A DNA stretch of 52,035 nt from Paludibacteraceae bacterium (GTDB lineage: Bacteria; Bacteroidota; Bacteroidia; Bacteroidales; Paludibacteraceae): positions 1-52,035 of the forward strand of contig JAGCGM010000252.1 of NCBI GenBank assembly GCA_017649635.1, given 5' to 3'. A program made the position numbers and the translations under genes. Below are positions 26,715 through 35,957 of this stretch, one piece after another. Each line of letters starts with the position of its first letter. The stretch's first letter is position 1. The notes under the pieces were generated by a model, which saw nothing but the letters and a program-made list of their open reading frames with translations, was not told the DNA's origin and ran no database searches.

Positions 26715-28053
26715 ATCGCCTAATTTTTTTATTTATTACAGACAACAAAAATAACACTTTTTCTTTTTTGTTTTTCTGTTCCGCATAATATATGCCAATA
26801 ATGGATACATAAAAAACATAATACATGCGCATAAACGCATAATCACCTGTAAGCAGGCAATAAATGATGTATGCGATAAATATGCAATCCGTCACGATAC
26901 ATTTCTTTTTATTCGAAAGGACCATTCTAGGGACAGTCAAAGAAAACACGCTAAATATGATCCACAAGAACAGTCCTATAAAACCGGACTGACACAATAT
27001 GATGTACAAGAGACTCTCAAACGCATATAAGACCGGGTGATTCCCATTCACCGACAGGTAATAAGAAACCCACCCATAACCATTCCCGAACATTTCATGG
27101 TCTCTTATGACAGAAAAAACCGCATTAAACTGAGAAAGGCGCAAATCCAAGGAAGATCCATTCACATCCGTCTTTTTCCCGGACAAATCAAATATGGAAG
27201 CGACATAGTTCAACAAATTATCATTGGAATATACGATAACCAACAATATGGCGAACGATATGAAAGCATAGAGAATCGTTCGAAAGGACATATTCCTGAA
27301 CATATAATACGCCATTACCACCATAGCGGTCGCCAATGATGTTCTGACACCACATACCACGATGTTAACCAACACTAAAGCGACTAAAAAGATGAACAAC
27401 CATTTTTTCATGTTGTCTTTTACCGCCAACAAAAAACACAACGCCATATCCAGGAAGAACCCCCAACGCATCGGGTGGTCGAACATGGACGACGAACGAC
27501 CAAACAATCGATCATCCGCGGAGAGCCACTCCTCCATAAAATCAGTCCGCCCTTCGATCAAATTCACCAAAGTGATATACGGGTTGACACCAACAGTTTG
27601 CGTAAGGAACAAACCATATAAACCGGTGACAACAATCATGACGCAAATCATACCCGTAATCAATCGGGGCGAACTTTTATCAGAGGACAAAACCCACCAT
27701 AAGGCAACCGGAACGAACAATCCCGTGAACAGTTCTATTCGCCAAGAAGAAAATTGCAGGCTTTGAGGCATTCCGCTAGACTGGAAAGGAATCATCAGCA
27801 ACTGGAATGTCATAAGAAACGCATAAGGGATCAAAGGGCGAAAATCTGGCTTCTTCCCACTCGAGATTATCTCATACACGATTCTTAGCACCATGACCAA
27901 CGTAAGAAAAGAGAAAGGTAGAATCGGCAGGCTGATTACAGGCACCAAGAAAGAAAAAAAGATATACAACGCTATCGCCCATTTCAATGAAATGAACGTC
28001 AGGAGGAATATCAGTACAGGGGAAAAGCGAACTATGGCAATGAACAACTGCAT
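26650..28053 (-). CDS. O-antigen polymerase/ligase-like membrane protein (Wzy-type)
   Basis: 467-residue polytopic protein with about 11-12 hydrophobic segments. It has an extracellular loop typical of Wzy/O-antigen ligase proteins and the signature CGVRTSLATAMVVMAYYM (VRTS), then MFGNGYGWVSYYL. The start ATG at 28053 shares one base with the upstream stop (TAATG). Upstream in-frame codons add a cysteine-rich leader and overlap the neighbour. The C-terminal 24 residues follow an A7 run and read through the start of wbsX. One extra A would end the protein at a TAG 6 bp before that start. It probably polymerises the repeat units in the periplasm. Confidence 0.85.
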   Translation of the reverse strand: MQLFIAIVRFSPVLIFLLTFISLKWAIALYIFFSFLVPVISLPILPFSFLTLVMVLRIVYEIISSGKKPDFRPLIPYAFLMTFQLLMIPFQSSGMPQSLQFSSWRIELFTGLFVPVALWWVLSSDKSSPRLITGMICVMIVVTGLYGLFLTQTVGVNPYITLVNLIEGRTDFMEEWLSADDRLFGRSSSMFDHPMRWGFFLDMALCFLLAVKDNMKKWLFIFLVALVLVNIVVCGVRTSLATAMVVMAYYMFRNMSFRTILYAFISFAILLVIVYSNDNLLNYVASIFDLSGKKTDVNGSSLDLRLSQFNAVFSVIRDHEMFGNGYGWVSYYLSVNGNHPVLYAFESLLYIILCQSGFIGLFLWIIFSVFSLTVPRMVLSNKKKCIVTDCIFIAYIIYCLLTGDYAFMRMYYVFYVSIIGIYYAEQKNKKEKVLFLLSVINKKIRRYGMEASSDSVLSSSVPSVQGK

Positions 28054-28670
28054 TACTTCGAAGACATATTTTTTATGACAACCGCAGGCACTCCTCCCAC
28101 AACACAATAAGGGGGCATACTCTTAGTCACAACAGCACCGGCTCCAATTACAGTTCCACGACCGATCCTCACACCTGGCATAATACAAGCCATTTCTCCT
28201 ATCCACACATCATCCTCTATCACAACCTCGCCCTTGGAGTAGAGCGGGCGCGACAATGGATGAATATTCATCTGCTCGAAGTCAGAAACGCCATGCGCAT
28301 TATCCGAAATCATCACCTTTCGACCGATCAACACATTTTTCCCTATCTTGACGCAATTAATACACGTTATATGGCTATCGTCACCGATAGACGTCCCATC
28401 TCCGATTTCGACATGCGGATTAAATTTGTCCGCGCCATACTTTGCATATGATTCAAACACGACATTATCCCCAACAATCACATGCTCTCCTATCGACATG
28501 TATTCTGCTCCGACAAGTGTTTTAAAACCACGGAACATACAATGCGCCTTACAACTCCCGAACTCATGCTTTATCCACCTTGAGTAAACCTTAACTTTAT
28601 ATCTCTTCAATGTGGAGAATAGCGAAAGTGGGAATATCTTATTCAGTATCTTAAAAAGAAGATCAATCAT
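28053..28670 (-). CDS. hexapeptide-repeat acyltransferase (LbH family)
   Basis: 205-residue left-handed beta-helix acyltransferase with repeats such as MSIGEHVIVGDNVVFES, VEIGDGTSIGDDSHIT and VKIGKNVLIGRKVMIS. It ends in VIEDDVWIGEMACIMPGVRIGRGTVIGAGAVVTKSMPPYCVVGGVPA (given in parts: DDVWIGEMACIMPGVRIG, then GTVIGAGAVVTKSMP). The conserved His is in SDNAHGVSDFEQ. It is a cytoplasmic trimer that transfers acetyl or another acyl group to a sugar or amino-sugar nucleotide. It could be the N-acylase of the 4-amino sugar made by the WecE-like enzyme (inference). Confidence 0.88.
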   Translation of the reverse strand: MIDLLFKILNKIFPLSLFSTLKRYKVKVYSRWIKHEFGSCKAHCMFRGFKTLVGAEYMSIGEHVIVGDNVVFESYAKYGADKFNPHVEIGDGTSIGDDSHITCINCVKIGKNVLIGRKVMISDNAHGVSDFEQMNIHPLSRPLYSKGEVVIEDDVWIGEMACIMPGVRIGRGTVIGAGAVVTKSMPPYCVVGGVPAVVIKNMSSK

Positions 28671-28720
28671 TAAAAACCAAACAAATGAAATCTATATTCC
28701 AAAACAATGGACCCCTTATT

Positions 28721-29989
28721 TTAATCATCCACAAAACTCAGCAATTGGTCTGAGAATGCGCGGTATGAATGATGTAGCACAGCAAATTCACGGCAGTGAG
28801 CACTCAACTCGCACCTCTCCGACTGAGACAGACCATACACCCAACGAATACCACTCGCCAAATCAACCACATCGTTCAACTGAGCGCAATAACCAGTACC
28901 ATGGTCCTTAACCGCCTGTAGGCACGCACCCATTTCAAATCCAACGACAGGAGTGCCACAACACAAGGACTGGTTCACCATCATAGGGCCAGCGTCATTC
29001 ACCGAAGGGCACACAAAAACATCCGCCATAGAATAGAGATCAGGCAACACACTGGAATTCACATACCCAAAATCCCTCGATTCGAAAGGTAACAAAGGAG
29101 CCAACGCTGAAAAATCCCGGCCTGCCGCCATTAAAAGCACACCATTGCGCTGTTCTTCCGTTAGTTGATCCGCGAAAATCTTCAGAGACTCCACCAACAG
29201 ATTCATTCCCTTCCTCGGATCCGTCAAGCTTTGGCAACCAAAGAAAATAATAAAACGTGTATGGTCCGCGATGCCGTATTTCTTCCTTAACGAGGAAGCG
29301 TCCAAAGGCTTAAAGGAATCAACGTCGATAATAGGCCAACTCAGCACCTTGCGAACATCCTTGAGCAAGAAGGATTTATTATAGAATTTCTGCATATAGC
29401 TATTGCCGAAGACAATAGGCTTCACATGATCATATACCTGTTTCCTATACTTTACGTTCCAGGCAGTAAAGTCATTTTCATCCGTGGAACCGATCGCTGG
29501 GCATGCGCCACATCCAATCTGATAACGTTCACAAGAACCTGTGAAATGACACCCACCAGACATCGGAGAATAATCCACACAACGAAAGACAATCCTACAT
29601 TTCAGTTTCTCATAGATATCATTGATTGTCTTAAAAGACAACATATCCTGCCAAAAAAGCACGCAAACCATATCATACGGTTTCGTAATTTTCGCAAGAA
29701 CTTTTTTGGAAGAAATGGGAGGATTCGTCTCTTTCTTGTAGAAAAAGAAATAGCCCTTCTCCTGCTTTAAAAACCTAGCACGGATTTTTATTCTGATTTT
29801 TTCCAGGATTGAGCTTTTTTCCTCAACAAAAAGGACTTCAGGATGACCCTCCACGGGATTTTTTGTCAACAAATCGACATCGGCGCCAGCCTCCAACAAC
29901 GACTTATACATATCCAAGGCAAGCAAGCCGGGGCCCTTCAACGGATCCGCAGAAGAAATAACGAGTATCCGTTTCTTTTTATTTTGCAT
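28721..29989 (-). CDS. glycosyltransferase family 4 (WcaC-like)
   Basis: 422-residue GT-B protein. The N-terminal VISSADPLKGPGLLALDMYK and DMVCVLFWQDMLSFKTI precede a cysteine-rich segment (SGGCHFTGSCERYQIGCGACP, given as SGGCHFTGSCER and IGCGACP). The donor half has FIIFFGCQSLTDPRKGMNLL and VFVCPSVNDAGPMMVNQSLC. It resembles colanic-acid GT WcaC/WcaL-like proteins, where cysteine motifs of this type are common. It overlaps the wecE stop by 11 bp. Confidence 0.92.
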   Translation of the reverse strand: MQNKKKRILVISSADPLKGPGLLALDMYKSLLEAGADVDLLTKNPVEGHPEVLFVEEKSSILEKIRIKIRARFLKQEKGYFFFYKKETNPPISSKKVLAKITKPYDMVCVLFWQDMLSFKTINDIYEKLKCRIVFRCVDYSPMSGGCHFTGSCERYQIGCGACPAIGSTDENDFTAWNVKYRKQVYDHVKPIVFGNSYMQKFYNKSFLLKDVRKVLSWPIIDVDSFKPLDASSLRKKYGIADHTRFIIFFGCQSLTDPRKGMNLLVESLKIFADQLTEEQRNGVLLMAAGRDFSALAPLLPFESRDFGYVNSSVLPDLYSMADVFVCPSVNDAGPMMVNQSLCCGTPVVGFEMGACLQAVKDHGTGYCAQLNDVVDLASGIRWVYGLSQSERCELSAHCREFAVLHHSYRAFSDQLLSFVDD

Positions 29990-31115
29990 TATAAAATCCT
30001 ATGATTAAGGAAATAACGGTTTGAACCTGTTCTGTCTCCAATTCGTAATACATCGGTAACCTAACCAAGCAATCAGCATATCTGTCGCAATTAGGCAACT
30101 CAGGGATAGACGAGGAATGGGACTGGTAATAATCACTCTTATGCAGGCTCAAATAATGGAAAGGAGCAACAACCCCATTGTCTTTCAGACACTTTATCAA
30201 GTCAGTGCGTTCCTCCAAATTACGGCAAATCAAATAAAACATATGACCATTATTTGTCGCATAATCAGGGATTTGCGGAAGTCTGAAACATCCCCTCTTC
30301 TCCAAATCCTTAAGTCCTTCGTAATACTGATTCCAAATACTTTTGCGACGGTCCTGTATCATATCGAGGTTCTCCAACTGCGCCCAAAGGAACGCCGCGT
30401 TTATCTCCGCAGGGAGGAACGAGGAGCCCATGTCCACCCAACCATATTTGTTGACTGCGCCGCGGAAGAATTCTGCACGGTTAGTACCCTTTTCCCACAA
30501 GATCTCGGAGCGACGCGCAAAGCGCTCATCATTGATCACGAGCAAACCGCCCTCTCCTCCGGCCGTGATGTTTTTCGTCTCATGGAAAGAGAAGGCACCA
30601 AGATGGCCCACTCCGCCAAGCGCTTTCCCTTTATAGAATGAGTCCACAGCTTGAGCCGCATCCTCGACAACGATAAGGTTATACTTCTCCGCCAGTGCCA
30701 TGATCACATCCATGTCGCACGCGACACCCGCATAATGTACGGGGGCGATCACCTTTGTCTTCGGTGTGATGAGAGACTCCAGTTTGTCCGCATCGATATT
30801 CGGATTAGAATCCATGGAATCAGCGAACACCACGTTGGCACCCTCTCGAAGGAAAGCCAAGGCAGTCGACACGAAAGTGTAAGAAGGGACGATAACCTCG
30901 TCACCCGGTTTCAAGTCGCAAAGCATCGCGCACATCTCCAAAGCATCCGTACCCGAAGTCGTAAGCAAACACTTTTTGAAACCGTACCGTTCCATGAAGT
31001 AATTCTGGCACAACTTAGTGAAACGACCATTACCAGACAGTTTACCCGTGTCCACCGCCTGATACATATAATGAGTCTCTTTCCCTGACAGGAAAGGTTT
31101 ATTAAATGGAATCAT
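29979..31115 (-). CDS. wecE: dTDP-4-amino-4,6-dideoxygalactose transaminase
   Basis: 378-residue PLP enzyme (DegT/DnrJ/EryC1/StrS family) of WecE/RffA type. It makes dTDP-Fuc4N from dTDP-4-keto-6-deoxyglucose with glutamate. Features are MIPFNKPFLSGKETHYM, CLLTTSGTDALEMCAM, VIVPSYTFVSTA, EDAAQAVDSFYKGKALG and FSFHETKNITAGGEGG, with PLP lysine K181 (the K of ETKN). rmlB in the same cluster supplies the precursor. rmlA and wecD are not seen. Confidence 0.93.
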   Translation of the reverse strand: MIPFNKPFLSGKETHYMYQAVDTGKLSGNGRFTKLCQNYFMERYGFKKCLLTTSGTDALEMCAMLCDLKPGDEVIVPSYTFVSTALAFLREGANVVFADSMDSNPNIDADKLESLITPKTKVIAPVHYAGVACDMDVIMALAEKYNLIVVEDAAQAVDSFYKGKALGGVGHLGAFSFHETKNITAGGEGGLLVINDERFARRSEILWEKGTNRAEFFRGAVNKYGWVDMGSSFLPAEINAAFLWAQLENLDMIQDRRKSIWNQYYEGLKDLEKRGCFRLPQIPDYATNNGHMFYLICRNLEERTDLIKCLKDNGVVAPFHYLSLHKSDYYQSHSSSIPELPNCDRYADCLVRLPMYYELETEQVQTVISLIIGFYNAK

Positions 31116-31117
31116 AT

Positions 31118-32140
31118 CTAACCCTCTACTGTTTTCAAAATAAACGATTCTAACTTATTCACTCCCAAAATGTGCTTCAAGAACTCTATAAAAACAGATA
31201 TCCCAAGACACTCGAGCAAAAGTATAAAAAAAATCGCAATCGGATAGCCAAAACTATAAGTGTATTCTTTAAAATACAAACTAAAAATGAAAGTATGGAA
31301 AAGAAAGATGTTAAAACTATGCTTTCCTAAGAACCCCAAAGACTTTCGTACAATGCCCTCTTCCGGTTTCAAGGAGAGGGACAAGTAGCTGATAATGACG
31401 AAAAAAGCGATCAACGAATCTATCATCAACACATAACGTTGCGTACAGATCCTGGCCGCCACACACAATGCAAGGAACAGAAATGACAAAACGAATTTCA
31501 TTGGGTCCGAGAGTCCGACGCCACGAAGCTTCGAACCAGAAACCGCCATTTCCATGCCTAAACAGAAAGGAAACAGATAATACTTGATCGGATACAAGAA
31601 ATAGCCATGAGTCGGATGCATTCCGAGCCCTAACGCCAACACCATGACAACATAGAAGGCAACTTTACTCTTCAAACGTATCCATCTCAGCAATGGGAAG
31701 GCGAGATAAAGAAGGATGATGCAACTATAGAACCACCATGTCGCATTGTATCCATAAAGCATCCTACAATTCAGCAGCCCGAAAAAATCCAGCAACATGT
31801 TAGGTATTACCGCATCCCCGTAGACAACGTCGAATGTTCTGCCAAAGAACAAAACGCCGACAGGGACAAAGAGCAACCATATAAGCCAATAGTTCAGGTA
31901 GAGTTTGGTGAATCTCTTGACAAAAAAGGTTTTCAGATTCAGGCCTTTCCCGCAGGATACCATTAAACCATACCCCGACAGCATGACAAACAAAGCGACA
32001 CAACACTTGCATGTCATTCCACTCACATTAACGATCTGATGCCAATCGTAGTACAATCCGATTGATTTGTAGAAAAGGTGGTGCCAAAGCAGAAGCAATA
32101 ACGCAATACCTTTCAACTCTGTCGTTTGCTGTTTGGTCAT
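31118..32140 (-). CDS. acyltransferase family 3 membrane protein
   Basis: 340-residue membrane protein with about 10 transmembrane helices and the acyltransferase-3 plan: TELKGIALLLLLWHHLFYKS (conserved HH), TFFVKRFTKLYLNYWLIWL, and a terminal GKHSFNIFLFHTFIFSLYF. Likely an O-acetyltransferase acting on a lipid-linked or growing glycan. It lies 2 bp after wecE and 45 bp downstream of the ATP-grasp gene. Confidence 0.88.
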   Translation of the reverse strand: MTKQQTTELKGIALLLLLWHHLFYKSIGLYYDWHQIVNVSGMTCKCCVALFVMLSGYGLMVSCGKGLNLKTFFVKRFTKLYLNYWLIWLLFVPVGVLFFGRTFDVVYGDAVIPNMLLDFFGLLNCRMLYGYNATWWFYSCIILLYLAFPLLRWIRLKSKVAFYVVMVLALGLGMHPTHGYFLYPIKYYLFPFCLGMEMAVSGSKLRGVGLSDPMKFVLSFLFLALCVAARICTQRYVLMIDSLIAFFVIISYLSLSLKPEEGIVRKSLGFLGKHSFNIFLFHTFIFSLYFKEYTYSFGYPIAIFFILLLECLGISVFIEFLKHILGVNKLESFILKTVEG

Positions 32141-32185
32141 ATAGAATCTGCGAGTTCGGGATATCCGACCTTTCCGGATGTGAAA

Positions 32186-33436
32186 TCAATCCCAGATGAT
32201 ACCACCATAAGATCCATCAGGTTTTCTGACTCGGATTTTTAGAGTGTTTTGAATTCTTTTTATTAAATCATCTATTTTTCCTCTATCATCCTCGAAGAGT
32301 ACAATAGGGCCCAATCGTTGTGTTTTATTAAACATCCTTGACGTTTTCCCTCCGACATACATATTGTCCAAATCGGCCACAACCACATTATCCATCTTCT
32401 TCAAGATTTCGGCACCTTCCACCGAAACGATTTCACCCTCAGGCAAATAGAAGCAGACATAAGCGGAAGCCTTTCGGATTATATTCTGTTCAATAGATTT
32501 AATATCCCCAATCGGTTTTCCCAGTCCACAATCCAAAAGATATTTATAATTATCGACCCCGGTATATAATGGGACCAAATGAGAGGATATGTATACACCA
32601 CCTCCTCTCAGCGCAGTTTCCACTAAGATATAGCTCCCGTCCTTTTCATTCACTAGATATTCGCTATGAATCATACCGAACGACGGACGTAATTCAGCAT
32701 GGATTTTAACTTCAGCCTGAATCAGCATTTTTTTACTCTCCTCAGACAATATCGACGGAAAAATAGTTTGAGAAGGAATAAACACATCATTTATATCAAA
32801 GTACTTTCTGTCAGCAATTCCCCAATTCACATACGAGCCATTATAGACAAAACCTTCCACGACGACCTCTTTGCCTTCGAAGAATTCCTCGACGATGACA
32901 TTCCCCGTACTTGAGAAAGACAAAGACTCATCAATATGTGCGATAAGATCCTCTTCCGAATAAGCCAGAAAGACACCGCGACTGCCCTGATTGTCCTCTG
33001 GTTTCATGATAACAGGGAACTTCAACGAACGTCCGCGTACATCATCCCGACTTGACATCCTACAGAACATCGGCACAGAAACACCAACCTTCGCACATAA
33101 ATTCCTCATCAAATACTTATTCGAGTAAATATTTGCGACGGTAACATCATTTCCCGGCAACTTCAACTTATCGCACAAGCGAGCCACCGTCGGCACCGAA
33201 ATGTCAGTTTCATCAGTCAAAACCGCGACAACATTCTCATCCGAGACAGCGGAATAAATACCTTCAGCATCCCTCACATCCAGATAAACACACCTGTCGG
33301 CGATATTAAAGCCAGGATAATTTCCAGGAATGCTAACAACGATTACCCTATATTTTCTAGATTTAAGATACTTTATCAGCGGAACTTGCAACGACGAAGC
33401 ACCTAACACCAACACACTCTCCATATTCCCTGTCAT
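32186..33436 (-). CDS. ATP-grasp ligase in polysaccharide cluster
   Basis: 416-residue protein with an N-terminal Rossmann-like pre-ATP-grasp fold (SVLVLGASSLQVPLIKYLK). The ATP-grasp core has RSLKFPVIMKPEDNQGSRG and IVEEFFEGKEVVVEGFV, and metal-site residues in HSEYLV and LVETALRGGGVYISSHLVP. The closest architecture is the carbamoyl-phosphate-synthase/PylC-like branch, which forms amide or phospho-acyl bonds. In O-antigen loci such enzymes could join an amino acid to an amino-sugar. With the 4-amino- and 3-amino-sugar genes nearby this is plausible but unproven. It overlaps the upstream acyltransferase stop by 4 bp. Confidence 0.83.
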   Translation of the reverse strand: MTGNMESVLVLGASSLQVPLIKYLKSRKYRVIVVSIPGNYPGFNIADRCVYLDVRDAEGIYSAVSDENVVAVLTDETDISVPTVARLCDKLKLPGNDVTVANIYSNKYLMRNLCAKVGVSVPMFCRMSSRDDVRGRSLKFPVIMKPEDNQGSRGVFLAYSEEDLIAHIDESLSFSSTGNVIVEEFFEGKEVVVEGFVYNGSYVNWGIADRKYFDINDVFIPSQTIFPSILSEESKKMLIQAEVKIHAELRPSFGMIHSEYLVNEKDGSYILVETALRGGGVYISSHLVPLYTGVDNYKYLLDCGLGKPIGDIKSIEQNIIRKASAYVCFYLPEGEIVSVEGAEILKKMDNVVVADLDNMYVGGKTSRMFNKTQRLGPIVLFEDDRGKIDDLIKRIQNTLKIRVRKPDGSYGGIIWD

Positions 33437-34428
33437 CTTCTTCCCCTTTCATTCAAAACAAAATCACAAAAAGAAGAAAAAGGATTTAAAAATACGTTTA
33501 AAGATCTAAATTTAGATAACACAATCAATAACGAAAAAGAGACTATCGAGTACAACAACAAGGGAATCAGCGAATTCGGCAAGAAGCCAATACCGCACAA
33601 ATATCTCCCCAAATATAAAACAACGATAATATGATATATATATATAAACAACGTACGTTTCCCGACCGAAGCGGCAAAATCAGAGACGGGAATGAGCTTC
33701 AGGACAAGCAGTCCGATAAAGGCAGAAGAAATTAGGCAGATGATACGACAAAACATTATCTTAACACCACCTATCATCAGTCCTGAATAATACATGTATA
33801 TATTATCATCAACAGCATAAAACGCCCCCCACAAAACGACTAGGAGGACAACACATAGCATCTTATTCAACCAACGATTCCAAAGGAATTGGAAATCGAC
33901 ATTTTTCGTCAAATAACCCAACAAGAAAAAAGGGAAAAAGAAAAAGGTGCGCTGAAAAGAAAACATTGTCGAAATAGGGACAAAGACAGAAACGAGGGCT
34001 CCGATTACAGCCAAACAGATTAAAAGGATTGGCTTACTTTCCAATTTCTTCGGAATAAATAAAATAAACATACGCCAAAAAAAGAGAGAAAGCAGATACC
34101 ACATCGCCACACGAGGAAAGAAAAACTGACTCCCAAATTCGTCAGGGTATTCGTATAACGTGAAAATAATCTGGAAGAAAAGGTATGTTTCCAAGATCCT
34201 AAAACAACTTTTCAGGAAGCGAGAGCTTGCCTTGTTGCAGAAACGGCCTGAAACAAAGACAAAAACCGGCATATGGAAACAATAAATAAGATTAAACAAG
34301 GAAAGGCCCACCCGGCTGTTTCCTATTCCCATAGAAAGAGAATGTCCGACCACAACCAATAGGATCATGAAGAATTTAACGCAATCCCAATACGCGTTTC
34401 TCTCCTGTATCGATGCGTTAACCTCCAT
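33433..34428 (-). CDS. acyltransferase family membrane protein (fucose 4-O-acetylase-like)
   Basis: 331-residue membrane protein. The N-terminus ERNAYWDCVKFFMILLVVVGHS is the hallmark of fucose-4-O-acetylase/OafA-like acyltransferases (D..K...L.V.GH). VSGRFCNKASSRFLKSCFRI is the first loop, followed by many hydrophobic helices. Because the cluster makes GDP-L-fucose, acetylation of fucose is an attractive guess, but the acceptor cannot be read from the sequence. It overlaps wzx by 11 bp and the ATP-grasp gene by 4 bp. Confidence 0.85.
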   Translation of the reverse strand: MEVNASIQERNAYWDCVKFFMILLVVVGHSLSMGIGNSRVGLSLFNLIYCFHMPVFVFVSGRFCNKASSRFLKSCFRILETYLFFQIIFTLYEYPDEFGSQFFFPRVAMWYLLSLFFWRMFILFIPKKLESKPILLICLAVIGALVSVFVPISTMFSFQRTFFFFPFFLLGYLTKNVDFQFLWNRWLNKMLCVVLLVVLWGAFYAVDDNIYMYYSGLMIGGVKIMFCRIICLISSAFIGLLVLKLIPVSDFAASVGKRTLFIYIYHIIVVLYLGRYLCGIGFLPNSLIPLLLYSIVSFSLLIVLSKFRSLNVFLNPFSSFCDFVLNERGRR

Positions 34429-35938
34429 AACCCAGCTTTCCTTTTATGATTTGCAATATTTTATACCTCATTTCCTGTTCCATAAAAAGAAATGAGGAAA
34501 ATATGACCGCGCCCACCGAGATTACAAGAACAGCTATAAATCCCGGCAATCTATCCACATCAAACAGGAACACCATAGGCACAGAAACCGCACAAGATAA
34601 TATAGTCACCTTAAGACAGGAGACAACACACGGAAGTATATCCGACACTTTATAATCAATATCCTTTATTAGGATATACGGTTTAACAATAAAGGCAAAA
34701 ATAGAAGAAACGATCAATGGCAAATATAAGACGACCATTGCGCCGTAGCCCATCCTCAACAAAAAATACATCAGGACGAATTGTCCGACCCCTAAGAACA
34801 ATGCCGCCATCGAATTTTTCTTCACCTTTCCCGAGGCAATCATCGGAATATAAAACGCGGCGGAAAAGTTCGAAATGATTCGAGTCGCTATCGTAAACTG
34901 GACAAAAACCGTAGCGTATACAGGGACCTCGACCAACCAAACATTCAATACGGGTCTAACGAGGAGAATCAAAGGCAATCCCAACAGCAGCAACACATCA
35001 TACACGTATGTGGCGGACTGCAACGTTAGTTTCTTCGAGGCCTCATAATCCCCTGCCGCATAGGATTTTATAACCTGTGGATTAATAGCCACACGGATAT
35101 TGTCCACAAACTGCATCATAGCCTGAGCCACCTGATTCGCGATTGCCTGAGACGCCACGACAAAAGGTTGCAGGAACATGTTCATCAAAATCAGGACACC
35201 CTGTGATTTCAAAGTCTCGGTCAGATTAGCGATAACGTTCCATCCCGAGAATCCAAGCAGTTCCTTAAATATAGATTTATCAAAGGACAAAGACAAACGA
35301 CACTCCTCGAATTGACATTTACAATAGAACCTATACGTAAAAGCGACGACGACCTGCACCAAGGCGATCAAAGAGGCATACACGATTAATCTATCGTATT
35401 CCGTCACGACAATCATGTAACACACCCCCAATTTCGCCAGCGCCTCGAAAATGCTCACATACGCATAAACGCCCATCTTTTCATGAGACATGATGGAAGC
35501 AGTGTACGGAACCTGCGTGATGGAAACCATCATCGTGAAGATGGACAACTGGAAAACGATGAAACAGGCTTCCATCCTTTCCGGAGGGGCGACCAACTTA
35601 TTGTACAAGTACCACATTCCACCGGTCTCCATCACCAGCAAGATAAGGGAAGCAAGAATAAGATGAGTATAAAAAGTCGTCACGAACGTATCCTTCAGCC
35701 GGTCTTTATTACCGGCACCCAGTTCATACGTCAAAAATCTGGATGTCCCAATACTCAACGTGCCGTTCAGGAACGACAACATACCCACAATACCTCCGAC
35801 CACCGTATAGAGCGCATAATCACCCACACCCAATTTATCCAAAACCACTCTTGAGGTGAACAAAGAGACACCCATAACGAGCAGCATCCGGATATACAGG
35901 AAGCCCGTGTTTTTCACTATACGTTTACCGTCAGCCAT
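34418..35938 (-). CDS. Wzx-type lipid-linked oligosaccharide flippase (MATE/MOP superfamily)
   Basis: 506-residue protein with about 12-14 transmembrane segments. It starts with NTGFLYIRMLLVMGVSLFTS and contains GTLSIGTSRFLTYELGAG and GFSGWNVIANLTETLKSQGV, all typical of Wzx-like PST transporters in Bacteroidota. It should flip undecaprenyl-linked repeat units to the periplasm, and pairs with the Wzy-like protein. The start is 19 bp after the UDP-glucose dehydrogenase stop. Confidence 0.9.
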   Translation of the reverse strand: MADGKRIVKNTGFLYIRMLLVMGVSLFTSRVVLDKLGVGDYALYTVVGGIVGMLSFLNGTLSIGTSRFLTYELGAGNKDRLKDTFVTTFYTHLILASLILLVMETGGMWYLYNKLVAPPERMEACFIVFQLSIFTMMVSITQVPYTASIMSHEKMGVYAYVSIFEALAKLGVCYMIVVTEYDRLIVYASLIALVQVVVAFTYRFYCKCQFEECRLSLSFDKSIFKELLGFSGWNVIANLTETLKSQGVLILMNMFLQPFVVASQAIANQVAQAMMQFVDNIRVAINPQVIKSYAAGDYEASKKLTLQSATYVYDVLLLLGLPLILLVRPVLNVWLVEVPVYATVFVQFTIATRIISNFSAAFYIPMIASGKVKKNSMAALFLGVGQFVLMYFLLRMGYGAMVVLYLPLIVSSIFAFIVKPYILIKDIDYKVSDILPCVVSCLKVTILSCAVSVPMVFLFDVDRLPGFIAVLVISVGAVIFSSFLFMEQEMRYKILQIIKGKLGYGG

Positions 35939-35957
35939 ATTTCACTCAAATCGAATA

